Counted from the first letter of the stretch, positions 1 through 9,967 are shown. The stretch: DNA of 64,000 nucleotides from Aquisalimonas sp. 2447 (GCF_012044895.1 NZ_CP050695.1:3908635-3972634); one strand, 5' to 3'. Notes: a model not told the origin generated them from the letters alone. Numbers and translations are program-made.

Positions 1-161
1 CCGATTCTCCTCGCAACCGGTCTGGCTGCGAGACACCTGCGGAACACGGCACCTTAGGTGAGGGGGGCGGGAGGGTCAAGTTGGCGACCTGCAGGGAATT
101 ATTTCTTATTTGTACAATCCATATACAATAATGCTGACGCCGATGACAGAGCGATACGACC

Positions 162-935
162 ATGACAGCCAACGCTGACGCCGACCGATTCGATGCCACC
201 GTCGATCCCGCCGAGGTGGAACGCTACCGCGCGCTGGCGGACATGTGGTGGCAGCGTGACGGCAAGCTGTGGCCGCTACACGTACTGAACGAGCTGCGGA
301 CCGGTTACATCCGCGACCAGCTGGCAGCACTGCACGGCCGGGACCCCGCGGACCCGGAGCCCCTGCGCGGCCTGCGCATGCTGGATATCGGTTGCGGCGG
401 CGGTCTGCTGAGCGAGGCCATGGCACGGCTGGGCGCCGACGTCCACGGCGTGGACGTGGTGGACAGCAACACCCAGGTGGCGCGACTGCATGCCGCCGAA
501 CAGGGGCTCGCCATCGACTACGAAACCACCACCGCGGAAGCACTCACCGAGCGCGGCGCCCGCTACGACGTCGTGCTGAACATGGAGGTGGTGGAACACG
601 TGGCCGATCTTCCGGCCTTCATGGCGGCGGTGAACCGACTGGTGGCTCCCGGCGGCCACACGTTCGTGGCCACCATCAACCGCAACCCGGTGTCGTACGT
701 GGTGGCCATCCTGGGGGCGGAGTACATCTTCCGGCTACTGCCCAAGGGCACGCACCAGTGGTCGCGCTTTCCCACCCCGGAGGAAATCGACACGCTGCTG
801 CAGCGGGACGGCATCCGCGTCATTCGCCGTACTGGCGTGAAGGTCAATCCGCTCACCCGCCGCATGTGGCTGTCACCCTCGCTGAGCGTGAACTACATGC
901 TGCTGGCGGAGCGGGGGAGACACGCCCGCGCCTGA
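162..935 (+). CDS. ubiG: UbiG, ubiquinone biosynthesis O-methyltransferase
   Basis: A 257-residue class I SAM-dependent methyltransferase. UbiG carries out both O-methylations in ubiquinone synthesis (2-polyprenyl-6-hydroxyphenol and 3-demethylubiquinol). The SAM motif LDIGCGGG is at about residues 74-81 and is followed by the acidic strand HGVDVV. The family signature DMWWQRDGKLWPLH lies near the N-terminus, and the length fits E. coli UbiG (240). The upstream 100-130 stretch is unusually AT-rich for the window and holds two TACAAT-like -10 boxes (113-118, 124-129), so a promoter there is plausible, but I see no convincing -35. No other ubi gene is adjacent. Confidence 0.93.
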   Translation: MTANADADRFDATVDPAEVERYRALADMWWQRDGKLWPLHVLNELRTGYIRDQLAALHGRDPADPEPLRGLRMLDIGCGGGLLSEAMARLGADVHGVDVVDSNTQVARLHAAEQGLAIDYETTTAEALTERGARYDVVLNMEVVEHVADLPAFMAAVNRLVAPGGHTFVATINRNPVSYVVAILGAEYIFRLLPKGTHQWSRFPTPEEIDTLLQRDGIRVIRRTGVKVNPLTRRMWLSPSLSVNYMLLAERGRHARA

Positions 936-991
936 AGAAACACCAAGCCAGGCGCGTCAGTGCATAGAGGGCGATGACAACGATCCGTTGC

Positions 992-1258
992 CTAGTGGGC
1001 GGACTCGCCGGGCTCCAGGGCGGGCTCGACCTCGATGATGCGCGCGGAACGGCTTTCCACGTCCACGTCGATGCGGTACTCGCCGGGTTGCAGCACATCC
1101 GTGGACAGCGCTTCTTCCACCACCTCGCGCTCCTCATCGGTGAGCGCGCCGCCATGCTCGTTTACAAGCTCCACTGCGTTATCCTCGGCGCCAGCAACAG
1201 CGAAGGTCAGCAGCGTGAAGCCGGCCGTGAATACTGCGCGCAACAGGAATCTCGTCAT
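992..1258 (-). CDS. Small secreted protein of unknown function
   Basis: An 88-residue protein I do not recognise. It starts with a signal-peptide-like segment (TRFLLR, then a hydrophobic run ending FAVAGA) and continues as a short, acidic, glutamate-rich mature part. I chose the second ATG at 1258 because GGAG sits 7 bases upstream; a start 15 bases earlier is possible but lacks an SD. It is divergent from the amine oxidase gene with 32 bases between the starts, so the two may share a regulatory region. Export is inferred from the N-terminus only; there is no lipobox. Confidence 0.6.
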   Translation of the reverse strand: MTRFLLRAVFTAGFTLLTFAVAGAEDNAVELVNEHGGALTDEEREVVEEALSTDVLQPGEYRIDVDVESRSARIIEVEPALEPGESAH

Positions 1259-1290
1259 GCAAGTTCTCCACATCGGACGCCGCCCATCCC

Positions 1291-2565
1291 ATGGCTGATA
1301 GCGACGTCATCATCGTTGGCGCCGGCGCGGCGGGCATTGCCGCGGCCCGACATCTGCAACGTCAGGGTCTCCACTGCCGGATCATCGAGGCCGGCGACCG
1401 CATCGGCGGGCGAGCGTGGAGTGATGGTACCAGCCTCGGTGTGCCCTTCGACCGGGGGTGTGCCTGGTTTCACTGCGGCGGCCGCAACCCCCTGGTGCCC
1501 CTGGCCGACATCCACGAAATCACCTACGGCGGCAATCCCTGGAACGCCTATCATCTCCAGAGCGGGCTCCTGGACGCCATGGAGTCCAGGCGACTGCGGG
1601 AGAGGGTTGCGGCGGACGTGGAATCACTCTGCGCTGCCGGGCGCGCTGGGCGGGATCCGTCCGCCGCCGACATGCTCGACCCCGAAGCCCCGCACCGCGC
1701 GGTGCGGGATTACCTGATCTCCGCCATCAACGGCGTCGCCCTCGAAGACTATGCCTGTGCCGAAGCCGCCGCCGATGATGACACTGGCGAGAACTGGATC
1801 GTCCATCAGGGGATCGGCACCCTCATGACACGCCTCGCCAACGGCCTTGACGTGGTGACCGGCTGCCCGGTGCGGTGGGTGGACACCACGGAGCCGGAGG
1901 TCCGCGTGGGAACCGATGACGGCACCTTCAGCGCCGGCGCTGTCCTGGTCACCGTGTCCACCGGCGTGCTCGCCGCAGGGGCCATCGAATTCCGGCCGTT
2001 GCTGCCCGAACGCAAGCGCCAGGCGGTGGCCGCCCTGCCCATGGGCATCGCCGAGAAGATCGCCCTGCGCTTTGTCAGCAACCCGTTCCCGTACCCGCCG
2101 AACACCTATCTGATCGTCCATGCCCCGGGCGACGAGCACGCGTTCGGGCTGCACCTTTGCCCCGCCGGCCATCCCGTCGCCGTGGGCTACGCAGGCGGAC
2201 CACTGGCCGAGTGGCTGAACAGGCAGACCGACGCAGCGGCGATGGAGTTCGCCCTGGAACGGCTCGCGCGCGCGTTTGGCAACGACCTGCGGGACAAGGT
2301 CATCGCCCACACCCGAACCCGCTGGGCCGATAACCCACTGACCCGGGGCAGTTACTCCGCCGCCCGCCCCGGCGGCGGCCACGCCAGCCGCCGTGTGCTG
2401 GCCGAGCCGGTGGGAGAGCGTCTGTTCTTCGCCGGCGAAGCCACCGATCCCACGGACTTCGCCACCGTTCACGGCGCCTGGCAGTCGGGGATACGGGCAG
2501 CCCGGGAAGTGGTCCGGCAATGGGGGAAGGAAGCGGAAGATGGAAGGCTGGCGCAGGGCGACTGA
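1291..2565 (+). CDS. FAD-dependent amine oxidase (MAO/polyamine oxidase family)
   Basis: A 424-residue flavoprotein. The N-terminal dinucleotide fold has VIIVGAGAAG (GxGxxG at residues 10-15), a following acidic strand IIEAGDRIGGRAW, and the C-terminal flavin-contacting segment LFFAGEATDPTDFATVHGAWQSG, which is the classical signature of flavin amine oxidases. These enzymes oxidise primary or secondary amines, including polyamines, to imines with release of H2O2. There is no signal peptide, so it is probably cytoplasmic. The substrate cannot be read from the sequence. It is followed by a cluster of REP palindromes rather than a co-transcribed gene. Confidence 0.85.
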   Translation: MADSDVIIVGAGAAGIAAARHLQRQGLHCRIIEAGDRIGGRAWSDGTSLGVPFDRGCAWFHCGGRNPLVPLADIHEITYGGNPWNAYHLQSGLLDAMESRRLRERVAADVESLCAAGRAGRDPSAADMLDPEAPHRAVRDYLISAINGVALEDYACAEAAADDDTGENWIVHQGIGTLMTRLANGLDVVTGCPVRWVDTTEPEVRVGTDDGTFSAGAVLVTVSTGVLAAGAIEFRPLLPERKRQAVAALPMGIAEKIALRFVSNPFPYPPNTYLIVHAPGDEHAFGLHLCPAGHPVAVGYAGGPLAEWLNRQTDAAAMEFALERLARAFGNDLRDKVIAHTRTRWADNPLTRGSYSAARPGGGHASRRVLAEPVGERLFFAGEATDPTDFATVHGAWQSGIRAAREVVRQWGKEAEDGRLAQGD

Positions 2566-2568
2566 CTC

Positions 2569-2590
2569 GCAGAGTCCATCTTGATGCACC
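2569..2590 (+). repeat. REP palindrome, type B (degenerate)
   Basis: A degenerate copy of the type B repeat (GTAG head followed by GTGCATC-TT-GATGCACC). The head here reads GCAG and the left arm has one substitution. It lies just after the amine oxidase stop. Confidence 0.6.
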
Positions 2591-2628
2591 GGCGAGGATA
2601 TGCCGGCCCAGCCGTAGCCAGCCCAACC

Positions 2629-2652
2629 GTAGGGCGGACTTTCAGGTCCGCC
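2629..2652 (+). repeat. REP palindrome, type A
   Basis: GTAG head, then GGCGGAC and GTCCGCC arms around a TTTCAG centre. It forms an inverted pair (BIME-like) with the copy at 2696-2719. Confidence 0.8.
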
Positions 2653-2695
2653 GATGGCGTTCGGGTAAACCACCATGGCGTGTATGCCCGGTAAC

Positions 2696-2719
2696 GGCGG
2701 ACCTGAAGGTCCGCCCTAC
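2696..2719 (-). repeat. REP palindrome, type A (inverted partner)
   Basis: Reverse-oriented type A copy with perfect GGCGGACC/GGTCCGCC arms around TTCA. With 2629-2652 it makes a head-to-head pair separated by 43 bases. Confidence 0.8.
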
Positions 2720-2746
2720 GTTGCTTCCGGGCCGGGCCACTGGCTC

Positions 2747-2768
2747 GTAGGGTGCATCTTGATGCACC
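2747..2768 (+). repeat. REP palindrome, type B
   Basis: Canonical type B unit: GTAGG head followed by GTGCATC-TT-GATGCAC. Identical to the copy at 39900-39921. Confidence 0.8.
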
Positions 2769-2813
2769 GCAATCACCCCGCATCCAGCCACCTTGGTTGG
2801 CCGGTCTCCAGAA

Positions 2814-2835
2814 GGTTCATCAAGATGCACCCTTC
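2814..2835 (-). repeat. REP palindrome, type B (one arm mutated)
   Basis: Minus-strand type B unit with head GAAG instead of GTAG and one change in the distal arm. It lies just beyond the 3' end of the TSUP permease gene. Confidence 0.65.
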
Positions 2836-2858
2836 GTTTCCGGATCGCACGGGAAAGG

Positions 2859-3590
2859 TCAGTCGATCAGCGCGGTCACCATCGCCGCCACCGCCGCCAC
2901 CGCCGAGACGCCCAGCAACGCCGGGCGCAACCAGTCGCGATCCAGCCAGGCCGCCAGCCGGCCGGAAAGCCAGAAACCGACAGCGACACCCGGCAGCAGG
3001 CTCAGGCCCATGAGCAGCTCCGGCACGCCGAACCGCCCGAACGCCGCCAGCGTGCCGATAATGATCACGCCCCCTGGCACGAATACCGCAGACAGGGTCC
3101 CGCGCAGCCGGGCACCGTGATAGTGCTGGAAGGCCAGCGCCAGCGGGGGGCCGCCGATGGACGTGGTGGTCGCCATGAGCCCGGCCAGACCGCTGGCCAT
3201 GAATACATGATGCTGCCGCGGGCGACCGATCCGGCCCACGGCGCTAAGGGCGACGCCCAGCAACACCAGGGCGCCGAAGACCAGACCGAGCAGATCCTGG
3301 GCAATCACGGCCAGCACGGCGATACCGGCCAATGCGCCCGGCACCTGCCCGACCACCGCCCAGCCGGCATCGGGAAAATGCACGGCGCGCCAGTCACGCA
3401 GCAGGATCATCATGGGCAGGCACATCCCCGCCAACAGCATGGGCCCGGGGATCAGTGCGGGCTGGATGAGGTAGAGCAACGGCGCCCCCACCAGCGCCAC
3501 GCCAAAACCGATGGCCCCCTGGATCAATGAACCACCCAGGATCACCAGCGTGGCCAGGACCCATTCGGTGAGGCTGAGAGGAATATCCAT
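2859..3590 (-). CDS. TSUP (TauE/SafE) family membrane permease
   Basis: A 243-residue, very hydrophobic protein with about eight predicted membrane segments in two repeats. The first half holds GGSLIQGAIGFGVALVGAPLL and the second GLAGLMATTTSIGGPPLALAF, both characteristic of the TauE/SafE (formerly DUF81) family. Members export or import sulfur-containing or organic anions such as sulfite, sulfonates or sulfoacetate at the inner membrane. The substrate here is unknown. The gene stands alone between REP repeats and the hydrolase gene. Confidence 0.85.
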   Translation of the reverse strand: MDIPLSLTEWVLATLVILGGSLIQGAIGFGVALVGAPLLYLIQPALIPGPMLLAGMCLPMMILLRDWRAVHFPDAGWAVVGQVPGALAGIAVLAVIAQDLLGLVFGALVLLGVALSAVGRIGRPRQHHVFMASGLAGLMATTTSIGGPPLALAFQHYHGARLRGTLSAVFVPGGVIIIGTLAAFGRFGVPELLMGLSLLPGVAVGFWLSGRLAAWLDRDWLRPALLGVSAVAAVAAMVTALID

Positions 3591-3707
3591 GGAACTCCGG
3601 CGACAACGGCACGACCCGCCGTCGGCTCACTCCCGAGGCGACGAAACGGGGAGTCTACCGGCACCGCCGGAGCGAATCGAGTCGGGGCGCCAGGCACCTG
3701 CCGCGCC

Positions 3708-4481
3708 TCAGCCGATAAAATCTCTCAGCAGGCGGACAACGGCCTGCGGTTGCTCCACCGGCGGCAGATGCGCGGCATCGGAAACGATTTCCAGCCGGGC
3801 GCCATCGATGCGCCCGGCAATGGCCTCGGCGGCGGACACCGGCGTGCCGGGATCCTCGGCGCCGACGACCACCATCGTCGGCCGGTCGATGACGTCCACC
3901 ATGGGCTCCAGGTCCATGGTGCCAATGGCCTCGCAGCAGCCCGCATAGCCTTCTGGAGGAGTGCGGAGGAACATGTTGCGGATGCCGGCCACCGTGGTTC
4001 CGGTGCGGAACGCCGGCGTGAACCAGCGCTCCATGGCGCCGTCCACCAGGCCACCCAATCCCTCGGCGCGGACCTGGGCGGCACGCTCTGTCCACATGGC
4101 CGGCTCCGGCATGCGCATGGTGGTGTCGCAAAGGATCACGCTTTGCAGCCGCTCACCGTGGGCTCCGGCCAGCTGCTGCCCGACCATGCCGCCGATGGAC
4201 AGGCCGCAGAAGTGCACCCGGTCCAGTCCCAGACCATCCATGAGCGCCACGCAGTCCTCCGCCAGGCCCGCGATGGTGTAAGGGCCGGACGGAACCGAGG
4301 TAAGACCGTGGCCACGCATGTCGTAGCGCAGCAGGCGGTAGTGGTCACGTAACCGCTCTGCCACCAAATCCCACATGCGGAAGTCGGTACCCAGGGAGTT
4401 GGCGAACATCAGCACCGGGGCGTCGGCAGGGCCTTCGAGGGTGTAATGGATGACGCCGCTGCCGTGTTGGAGGAACTGCAT
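3708..4481 (-). CDS. pcaD: Alpha/beta hydrolase, 3-oxoadipate enol-lactonase type
   Basis: A 257-residue alpha/beta hydrolase with PcaD-like features: nucleophile elbow GLSIGGMVGQ (Ser95), acid region VVVGAEDPGTPV and catalytic His in DAAHLPPVEQP. PcaD hydrolyses 3-oxoadipate enol-lactone in the beta-ketoadipate pathway. No other pca gene is present; the neighbours are acyl-CoA catabolic genes, so a related esterase role is possible. I start it at 4481 (MQFLQHGSG) because GGAG lies 5 bases upstream. A longer frame exists, but its extra N-terminus is only translated REP sequence. Confidence 0.8.
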   Translation of the reverse strand: MQFLQHGSGVIHYTLEGPADAPVLMFANSLGTDFRMWDLVAERLRDHYRLLRYDMRGHGLTSVPSGPYTIAGLAEDCVALMDGLGLDRVHFCGLSIGGMVGQQLAGAHGERLQSVILCDTTMRMPEPAMWTERAAQVRAEGLGGLVDGAMERWFTPAFRTGTTVAGIRNMFLRTPPEGYAGCCEAIGTMDLEPMVDVIDRPTMVVVGAEDPGTPVSAAEAIAGRIDGARLEIVSDAAHLPPVEQPQAVVRLLRDFIG

Positions 4482-4521
4482 TGTGTCTCCTGCTCTTTCC
4501 GCGCATTCGAGGTCGGGTTGG

Positions 4522-4543
4522 TCGCGGCTTGCGCCGCTCCTAC
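4522..4543 (-). repeat. REP palindrome, type C
   Basis: Type C unit on the minus strand: GTAGGA head, then GCGGC-GCAA-GCCGC. It faces the copy at 4569-4590. Confidence 0.75.
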
Positions 4544-4568
4544 AGCCGAACCGGGCGATGCCGTGCCC

Positions 4569-4590
4569 GCAGGAGCGGCGCAAGCCGCGA
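4569..4590 (+). repeat. REP palindrome, type C
   Basis: Plus-strand type C unit with head GCAG. It forms an inverted pair with 4522-4543 in the gap between the hydrolase and the crotonase gene. Confidence 0.75.
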
Positions 4591-4610
4591 GCCAGTGTCC
4601 GGGCTGCCGT

Positions 4611-4634
4611 GTAGGGTGGACCTTCAGGTCCACC
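4611..4634 (+). repeat. REP palindrome, type A (intact copy of the intron target)
   Basis: GTAGGGTGGACCTTCAG followed directly by GTCCACC. This 24-base unit is identical to what results from rejoining the two flanks of the group II intron at 37778-39767, so it serves as the unoccupied reference site. Confidence 0.85.
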
Positions 4635-4648
4635 GTCAAGCCCGGAAC

Positions 4649-5500
4649 CTACTCCGGGCCCTCCAGAGGCGGTCGCACCGGCGGCAGATCAGCGAACTCG
4701 CCGGGGCGCTTCTCCGCATTGGCCTGCATGGCCTCGCGGATCTCCGCGTGCTGGAGCATGCTGGCATTCCACACGCCCACGTAATCCAGGGTATCCGCCA
4801 CCGAGTGATCGCGGGCGTAGTTCGCCATGCGCTTGGTGCCGTGGATGGCCAGGGGCGCCTTGGCGGCGATCTCGCGGGCGATGCCCATGACCTCGGCCAG
4901 CATGGTGTCCTGGTCCGGGTAGACGCGGTTGACCAGCCCTACCGACTGCGCCTCCGCCGCCGGCATGCGCCGGCCGGTGTAGGCCAGCTCCCGGGCCACG
5001 CCTTCCGGGATCAGCTTGAAGATGCGCGGGAACGTGCCCACGTCGGCGGTCATGCCGATATTGATCTCGTGGATGGTGATGAAAGCGTCGTCGGTGGCAT
5101 AGCGCATGTCGCAGGCGGTCACCAGATCCACCCCGCCGCCGATGCAGCCGCCCTGGATGGCCGCCAGCACCGGCACCCGGCAGCGCTCCAGGCAGGTGAA
5201 GGTCTCCTGCATGGCGCGCACGGTATTCTGGAACCGCAGCCCCGCCTGACGCTCGGCCATGGGCTCATCCGGCGCCGCGGCGATGGACTGGAACGCCTTG
5301 ATGTCCAGCCCGGCGGTGAAGTGCGGCCCGGTGGAGGAGATCACGATCACCCGCGCGCGGGCGTTGTCATCAATGTCACGCACGATGTCAGGCAACTCCC
5401 GCCAGAACGACGGGATCATGCTGTTGCGCTTTTCCGGGCGCTTGAGCACCAGGTGCGCAATCCCGTTATCGATGGTGACGTCAAAGCATTCGTGGCTCAC
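4649..5500 (-). CDS. Enoyl-CoA hydratase/isomerase, dienoyl-CoA isomerase-like
   Basis: A 283-residue crotonase-fold enzyme. The oxyanion-hole segment HFTAGLDIKAF and the helix IQGGCIGGGVDLVTACD are present. Asp125, Glu145 and Asp153 occupy the same relative spacing (20 and 8) as Asp176, Glu196 and Asp204 of rat delta(3,5)-delta(2,4)-dienoyl-CoA isomerase (ECH1), with the contexts GGVDL, HEINIG and TADVGT. This supports a dienoyl-CoA isomerase acting on odd-position double bonds in beta-oxidation rather than a simple hydratase. It lies 33 bases downstream of an acyl-CoA dehydrogenase in the same direction and is probably co-transcribed with the pair. Confidence 0.85.
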   Translation of the reverse strand: MSHECFDVTIDNGIAHLVLKRPEKRNSMIPSFWRELPDIVRDIDDNARARVIVISSTGPHFTAGLDIKAFQSIAAAPDEPMAERQAGLRFQNTVRAMQETFTCLERCRVPVLAAIQGGCIGGGVDLVTACDMRYATDDAFITIHEINIGMTADVGTFPRIFKLIPEGVARELAYTGRRMPAAEAQSVGLVNRVYPDQDTMLAEVMGIAREIAAKAPLAIHGTKRMANYARDHSVADTLDYVGVWNASMLQHAEIREAMQANAEKRPGEFADLPPVRPPLEGPE

Positions 5501-5533
5501 GTGATCTCCTCCCGGTCCGGGTTCCCCTGGTTT

Positions 5534-6673
5534 TCAGTAGCCGCGCAGCCGGGCGAAGCGCGCTGCGTGGTAGCGCTGGTCGCCGAAGGTCTGCTGTGCG
5601 GCGCGGGCACGCTTGAGGAACAGGCCGATGTCGAACTCATCGGTCATGCCCATGCCGCCGTGCAACTGCACCCCCTCATTGGTGGCCAGCTCGGCGACAC
5701 TGCAGGCCCGGGCCTTGGCCAGGCTACACAGCTGCTCCACATCGTCGGCACCTTCGTCCAGGGCCGACAGGGCCGCGATCACTGCGGACTTCACCAGTTC
5801 GATCTCGCTGAACAGGTGGGCGGCCCGATGCTGCAGCGCCTGGAAAGAACCAATGGTGACCCCGAACTGCTTGCGCTCCTGCATGTAGCGGACGGTGCGC
5901 TCGAAGGACTCCAGGGTCAGGCCCAGCAACTCGGCGGCGAGGTGCGCGTTGGCCGCACAGAGCACCGGCTCCAGCACGTTGAACCCTCGGTCCACCTCGC
6001 CCAGCACGGCCTCCTGGGGCACTTCCACCTCGTTGAGGCGCACCTCCGCCACCCGGCGGCTGTCCACGGTAACGATGGGATCCACCTCGACGCCGTCGGT
6101 GGACGGGTCCACCAGGAACAGAGTGATTCCCTCCCGGTGGTTACTGTCACCGGATGTGCGTGCCACCACGATCAGGTGATCGGCCACGTGACCGTCCACC
6201 ACGAAGCCCTTGCAACCATTCAGGGTATACCCGCTGCCGTTGTGCTCGGCGCGGGTGCGGACGAGCTGCGGGTTGTGCCGGGCGGACTCGTCCACTGCCA
6301 GCGCCACTAACGCCTCACCCTGGGAGAGAGCGGCCAACAGCGCCTGCTGCTGCTCGTTTCCGGCACGCTCCAGCAGCAGCGCGCCCACCACGGCGGTGGA
6401 CAGTAGCGGCGAGGCGGTCAGGGTGCGTCCCGTCTCCTCAAAGATTTGCCCCATGCCCACATGCCCGAAGGCGAATCCGCCGTGTTCCTCGGGGATCAAG
6501 GTGCCGGCGAAGCCCTGCTCTACCATGGCTGCCCAGACATCCCGGGAGAAGCCCTCCGGGTTGCCCTCATCCCGCAGCCGGCGCATCTCGGTCACCGGTG
6601 CGCGTTCCTGCAGGAAGCCCCGGGCGGAGTCCTTGAGCATCTGCTGTTCTTCGTTCAGTACCAATGTCGTCAT
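5534..6673 (-). CDS. Acyl-CoA dehydrogenase, probable non-catalytic-type subunit
   Basis: A 379-residue acyl-CoA dehydrogenase fold with N-terminal helical, middle beta and C-terminal helical domains. GVQLHGGMGMTDEFDIGLFLKRA marks the C-terminal flavin/dimer region, but the usual EGTSE-type segment is absent: the end reads TFGDQRYHAARFARLRGY. This is typical of the partner subunit in heteromeric dehydrogenases such as actinobacterial FadE28/FadE29. The other subunit is probably the gene 20 bases upstream. The start at 6673 (MTTLVLNEE) has GGAAAGG about 9 bases upstream; a longer frame exists but reads into the neighbouring gene. Confidence 0.82.
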   Translation of the reverse strand: MTTLVLNEEQQMLKDSARGFLQERAPVTEMRRLRDEGNPEGFSRDVWAAMVEQGFAGTLIPEEHGGFAFGHVGMGQIFEETGRTLTASPLLSTAVVGALLLERAGNEQQQALLAALSQGEALVALAVDESARHNPQLVRTRAEHNGSGYTLNGCKGFVVDGHVADHLIVVARTSGDSNHREGITLFLVDPSTDGVEVDPIVTVDSRRVAEVRLNEVEVPQEAVLGEVDRGFNVLEPVLCAANAHLAAELLGLTLESFERTVRYMQERKQFGVTIGSFQALQHRAAHLFSEIELVKSAVIAALSALDEGADDVEQLCSLAKARACSVAELATNEGVQLHGGMGMTDEFDIGLFLKRARAAQQTFGDQRYHAARFARLRGY

Positions 6674-6693
6674 GACCGTTAACCTTTCCGTCG

Positions 6694-7872
6694 TTACCCG
6701 AGCCCGAGGATGTTCCTGGCGATGATGTTGAGCTGCACCTCGGAGGTGCCGCCCTCGATGGAGTTGCCCTTGGAGCGCAGCCAGTGGCGCGGCAGCTGGC
6801 CGGCCTTCTCGCTCTTGCCTTCCCAGACCAGGGCGTTGCCGCCATTCATGGCCATGAGAAGCTCCTGGCGACGCTTGTTGAGCTCGGTGCCGTAGTACTT
6901 GAGCATGGCCGACGCCGCGCCCACACCCTGACCGGCCTTGGCCTCCTCGCTCACCCGCTCGGCGGTGAGCTCGAAGGCGCGAGCGTCCAGATCCCACTGG
7001 GCAACCTCGCTGCGCAGCATGTCGTCGGCCAGGCGGCCGTCCTCCAGGCCAATGGCGTCCACCGCCTGCTCGGCCAGAGTCTTGCTACCAGCCGCCGTGC
7101 GGCCGAAGCCGCCGATCATCTCGCGCTCGTGGGTCAGCAGGTACTTGGCAATGGTCCAGCCCTGGTCCACTTCACCCACCACCTGATCCTTCTCCACGCG
7201 GACGTTGTCGAGGAACGTCTCGCAGAAGGGCGAGCTACCGGAGATCAGGGTGATGGGACGCGTGGAAACGCCCGGCGTTTCCATGTCGAACAGCACCAGG
7301 CTGATGCCCTGCTGCTTCTTCACGTCCGGGTTGGTGCGCACCAGGCAGAACATCCAGTCGGCCTTGTCGGCGTAGGAGGTCCAGATCTTCTGGCCATTGA
7401 CGATGAAGTGATCGCCCTTGTCCTCGGCCTTGGTCTGTAGCCCGGCCAGGTCGGAACCGGCCCCGGGTTCGCTGTAACCCTGGCACCACCGGATCTCGCC
7501 CCGGACGATGGGCGGCAGATGCTGCCGCTTGAGGTCCTCCGAGCCAAACTTGAGGATGGCCGGGCCGATCATCCACACACCGAAACTGTTCAGCGGCGGC
7601 CGCGCACTGATGCGCGCCATCTCCTCGCGCAGGACCTTTACCTGCGCCTTGTTCAGACCGCCACCACCGTACTCGGTGGGCCAGTCCGGCGCAGTCCAGC
7701 CGCGCTCGGCCATGCGCTCCAGCCACAGGCGCTGGTCCTCACTCTTGAACACCCACTTGCGCCCGCCCCAGCAGGCGTCATCGTCACTGGTAATGGGCGT
7801 CCGCATGCTGTCAGGACAGTTGGCTTCCAACCATTCCCGGGTGTCACGCCGGAATGTGTCCAGATCCGTCAT
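6694..7872 (-). CDS. Acyl-CoA dehydrogenase, probable catalytic subunit
   Basis: A 392-residue FAD-dependent acyl-CoA dehydrogenase. It contains the flavin-binding CQGYSEPGAGSDLAGL, the WTSYADKADWMFCLVRT segment and the C-terminal SIEGGTSEVQLNIIARNILGL, which holds the EGTSE-like motif missing from the downstream paralogue. It would oxidise an acyl-CoA to the 2-enoyl-CoA and pass electrons to ETF. The start at 7872 has AGGAGA at good spacing. With the downstream dehydrogenase and dienoyl-CoA isomerase it forms a catabolic transcript, divergent from the acyl-CoA ligase gene. The substrate is unknown. Confidence 0.87.
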   Translation of the reverse strand: MTDLDTFRRDTREWLEANCPDSMRTPITSDDDACWGGRKWVFKSEDQRLWLERMAERGWTAPDWPTEYGGGGLNKAQVKVLREEMARISARPPLNSFGVWMIGPAILKFGSEDLKRQHLPPIVRGEIRWCQGYSEPGAGSDLAGLQTKAEDKGDHFIVNGQKIWTSYADKADWMFCLVRTNPDVKKQQGISLVLFDMETPGVSTRPITLISGSSPFCETFLDNVRVEKDQVVGEVDQGWTIAKYLLTHEREMIGGFGRTAAGSKTLAEQAVDAIGLEDGRLADDMLRSEVAQWDLDARAFELTAERVSEEAKAGQGVGAASAMLKYYGTELNKRRQELLMAMNGGNALVWEGKSEKAGQLPRHWLRSKGNSIEGGTSEVQLNIIARNILGLG

Positions 7873-8043
7873 GAGTCACTTCTCCTCTTTTGATCAACGC
7901 GGAGAATGCCACGGCTCGCCGTCCCACGCTAACCCCCGGGAGGCACCGCGGGCACGCTGCGCCGCGGAACCCATACGGCGGTGTTTGGTCACACTGTTAC
8001 TGCCGGTTGTGTCGACGCCGCGGGGGCGCGACACTGCACTCAA

Positions 8044-8094
8044 GGAGACGCTGAGCAATTGGCGCGGAGTGCGCGTGAATTGCTCAGCGTCTCC
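8044..8094. repeat. Perfect 17-bp inverted repeat element
   Basis: GGAGACGCTGAGCAATT (8044-8060) and its exact reverse complement (8078-8094) flank a 17-base GC-rich loop. It lies between divergent catabolic genes, 33 bases before the ligase start. A related element is at 28287-28341, sharing the GGAGACGCTGA outer arm and a CGCG-rich centre. It may be a short non-autonomous mobile repeat or a regulator-binding or attenuating hairpin; the sequence alone does not decide. Confidence 0.7.
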
Positions 8095-8127
8095 CGACAA
8101 CCACACACCAAGAAGCAGGAGGAGACG

Positions 8128-9762
<1,635 letters not shown>

Positions 9763-9767
9763 GCCCT

Positions 9768-9800
9768 GAGCATGCGGGGGCAGATCGCCCCCGCATGCTC
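9768..9800 (+). terminator. Perfect 13-bp hairpin after the acyl-CoA ligase
   Basis: GAGCATGCGGGGG and its exact complement around a 7-base loop, 6 bases after the stop codon. No T-run follows, so it is a strong stem but not a textbook intrinsic terminator. Confidence 0.55.
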
Positions 9801-9967
9801 CGCCGCCGCACCCCGGGCGTGCAGACGCCCGCACATCTGCATCATCACGGTGCACCCCGGCATCGTTCTCCATCCGGGTCGGCGAAACCCCGCCATTGGC
9901 TGTTGGCGCACCCCTCCCCCTCCGGTACGCTCAAGCGAGTTCCCGCACCAGAGGGTGGAGCCCGGAC

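Noticed and set aside
4481..6310. Long open frames antisense to real genes (also about 8155-9873, 9845-11506, 12545-14176, 15481-17673, 57745-59772 and 59828-61957)
   Set aside because: They overlap well-supported genes on the other strand, have low-complexity or His/Gly/Ala-rich translations and no recognisable domains; expected in high-GC DNA.
8006..8034. GTGTCG/CGACAC stem-loop upstream of the 17-bp inverted repeat
   Set aside because: Short stem with a long GC loop, within chance expectation for this composition.
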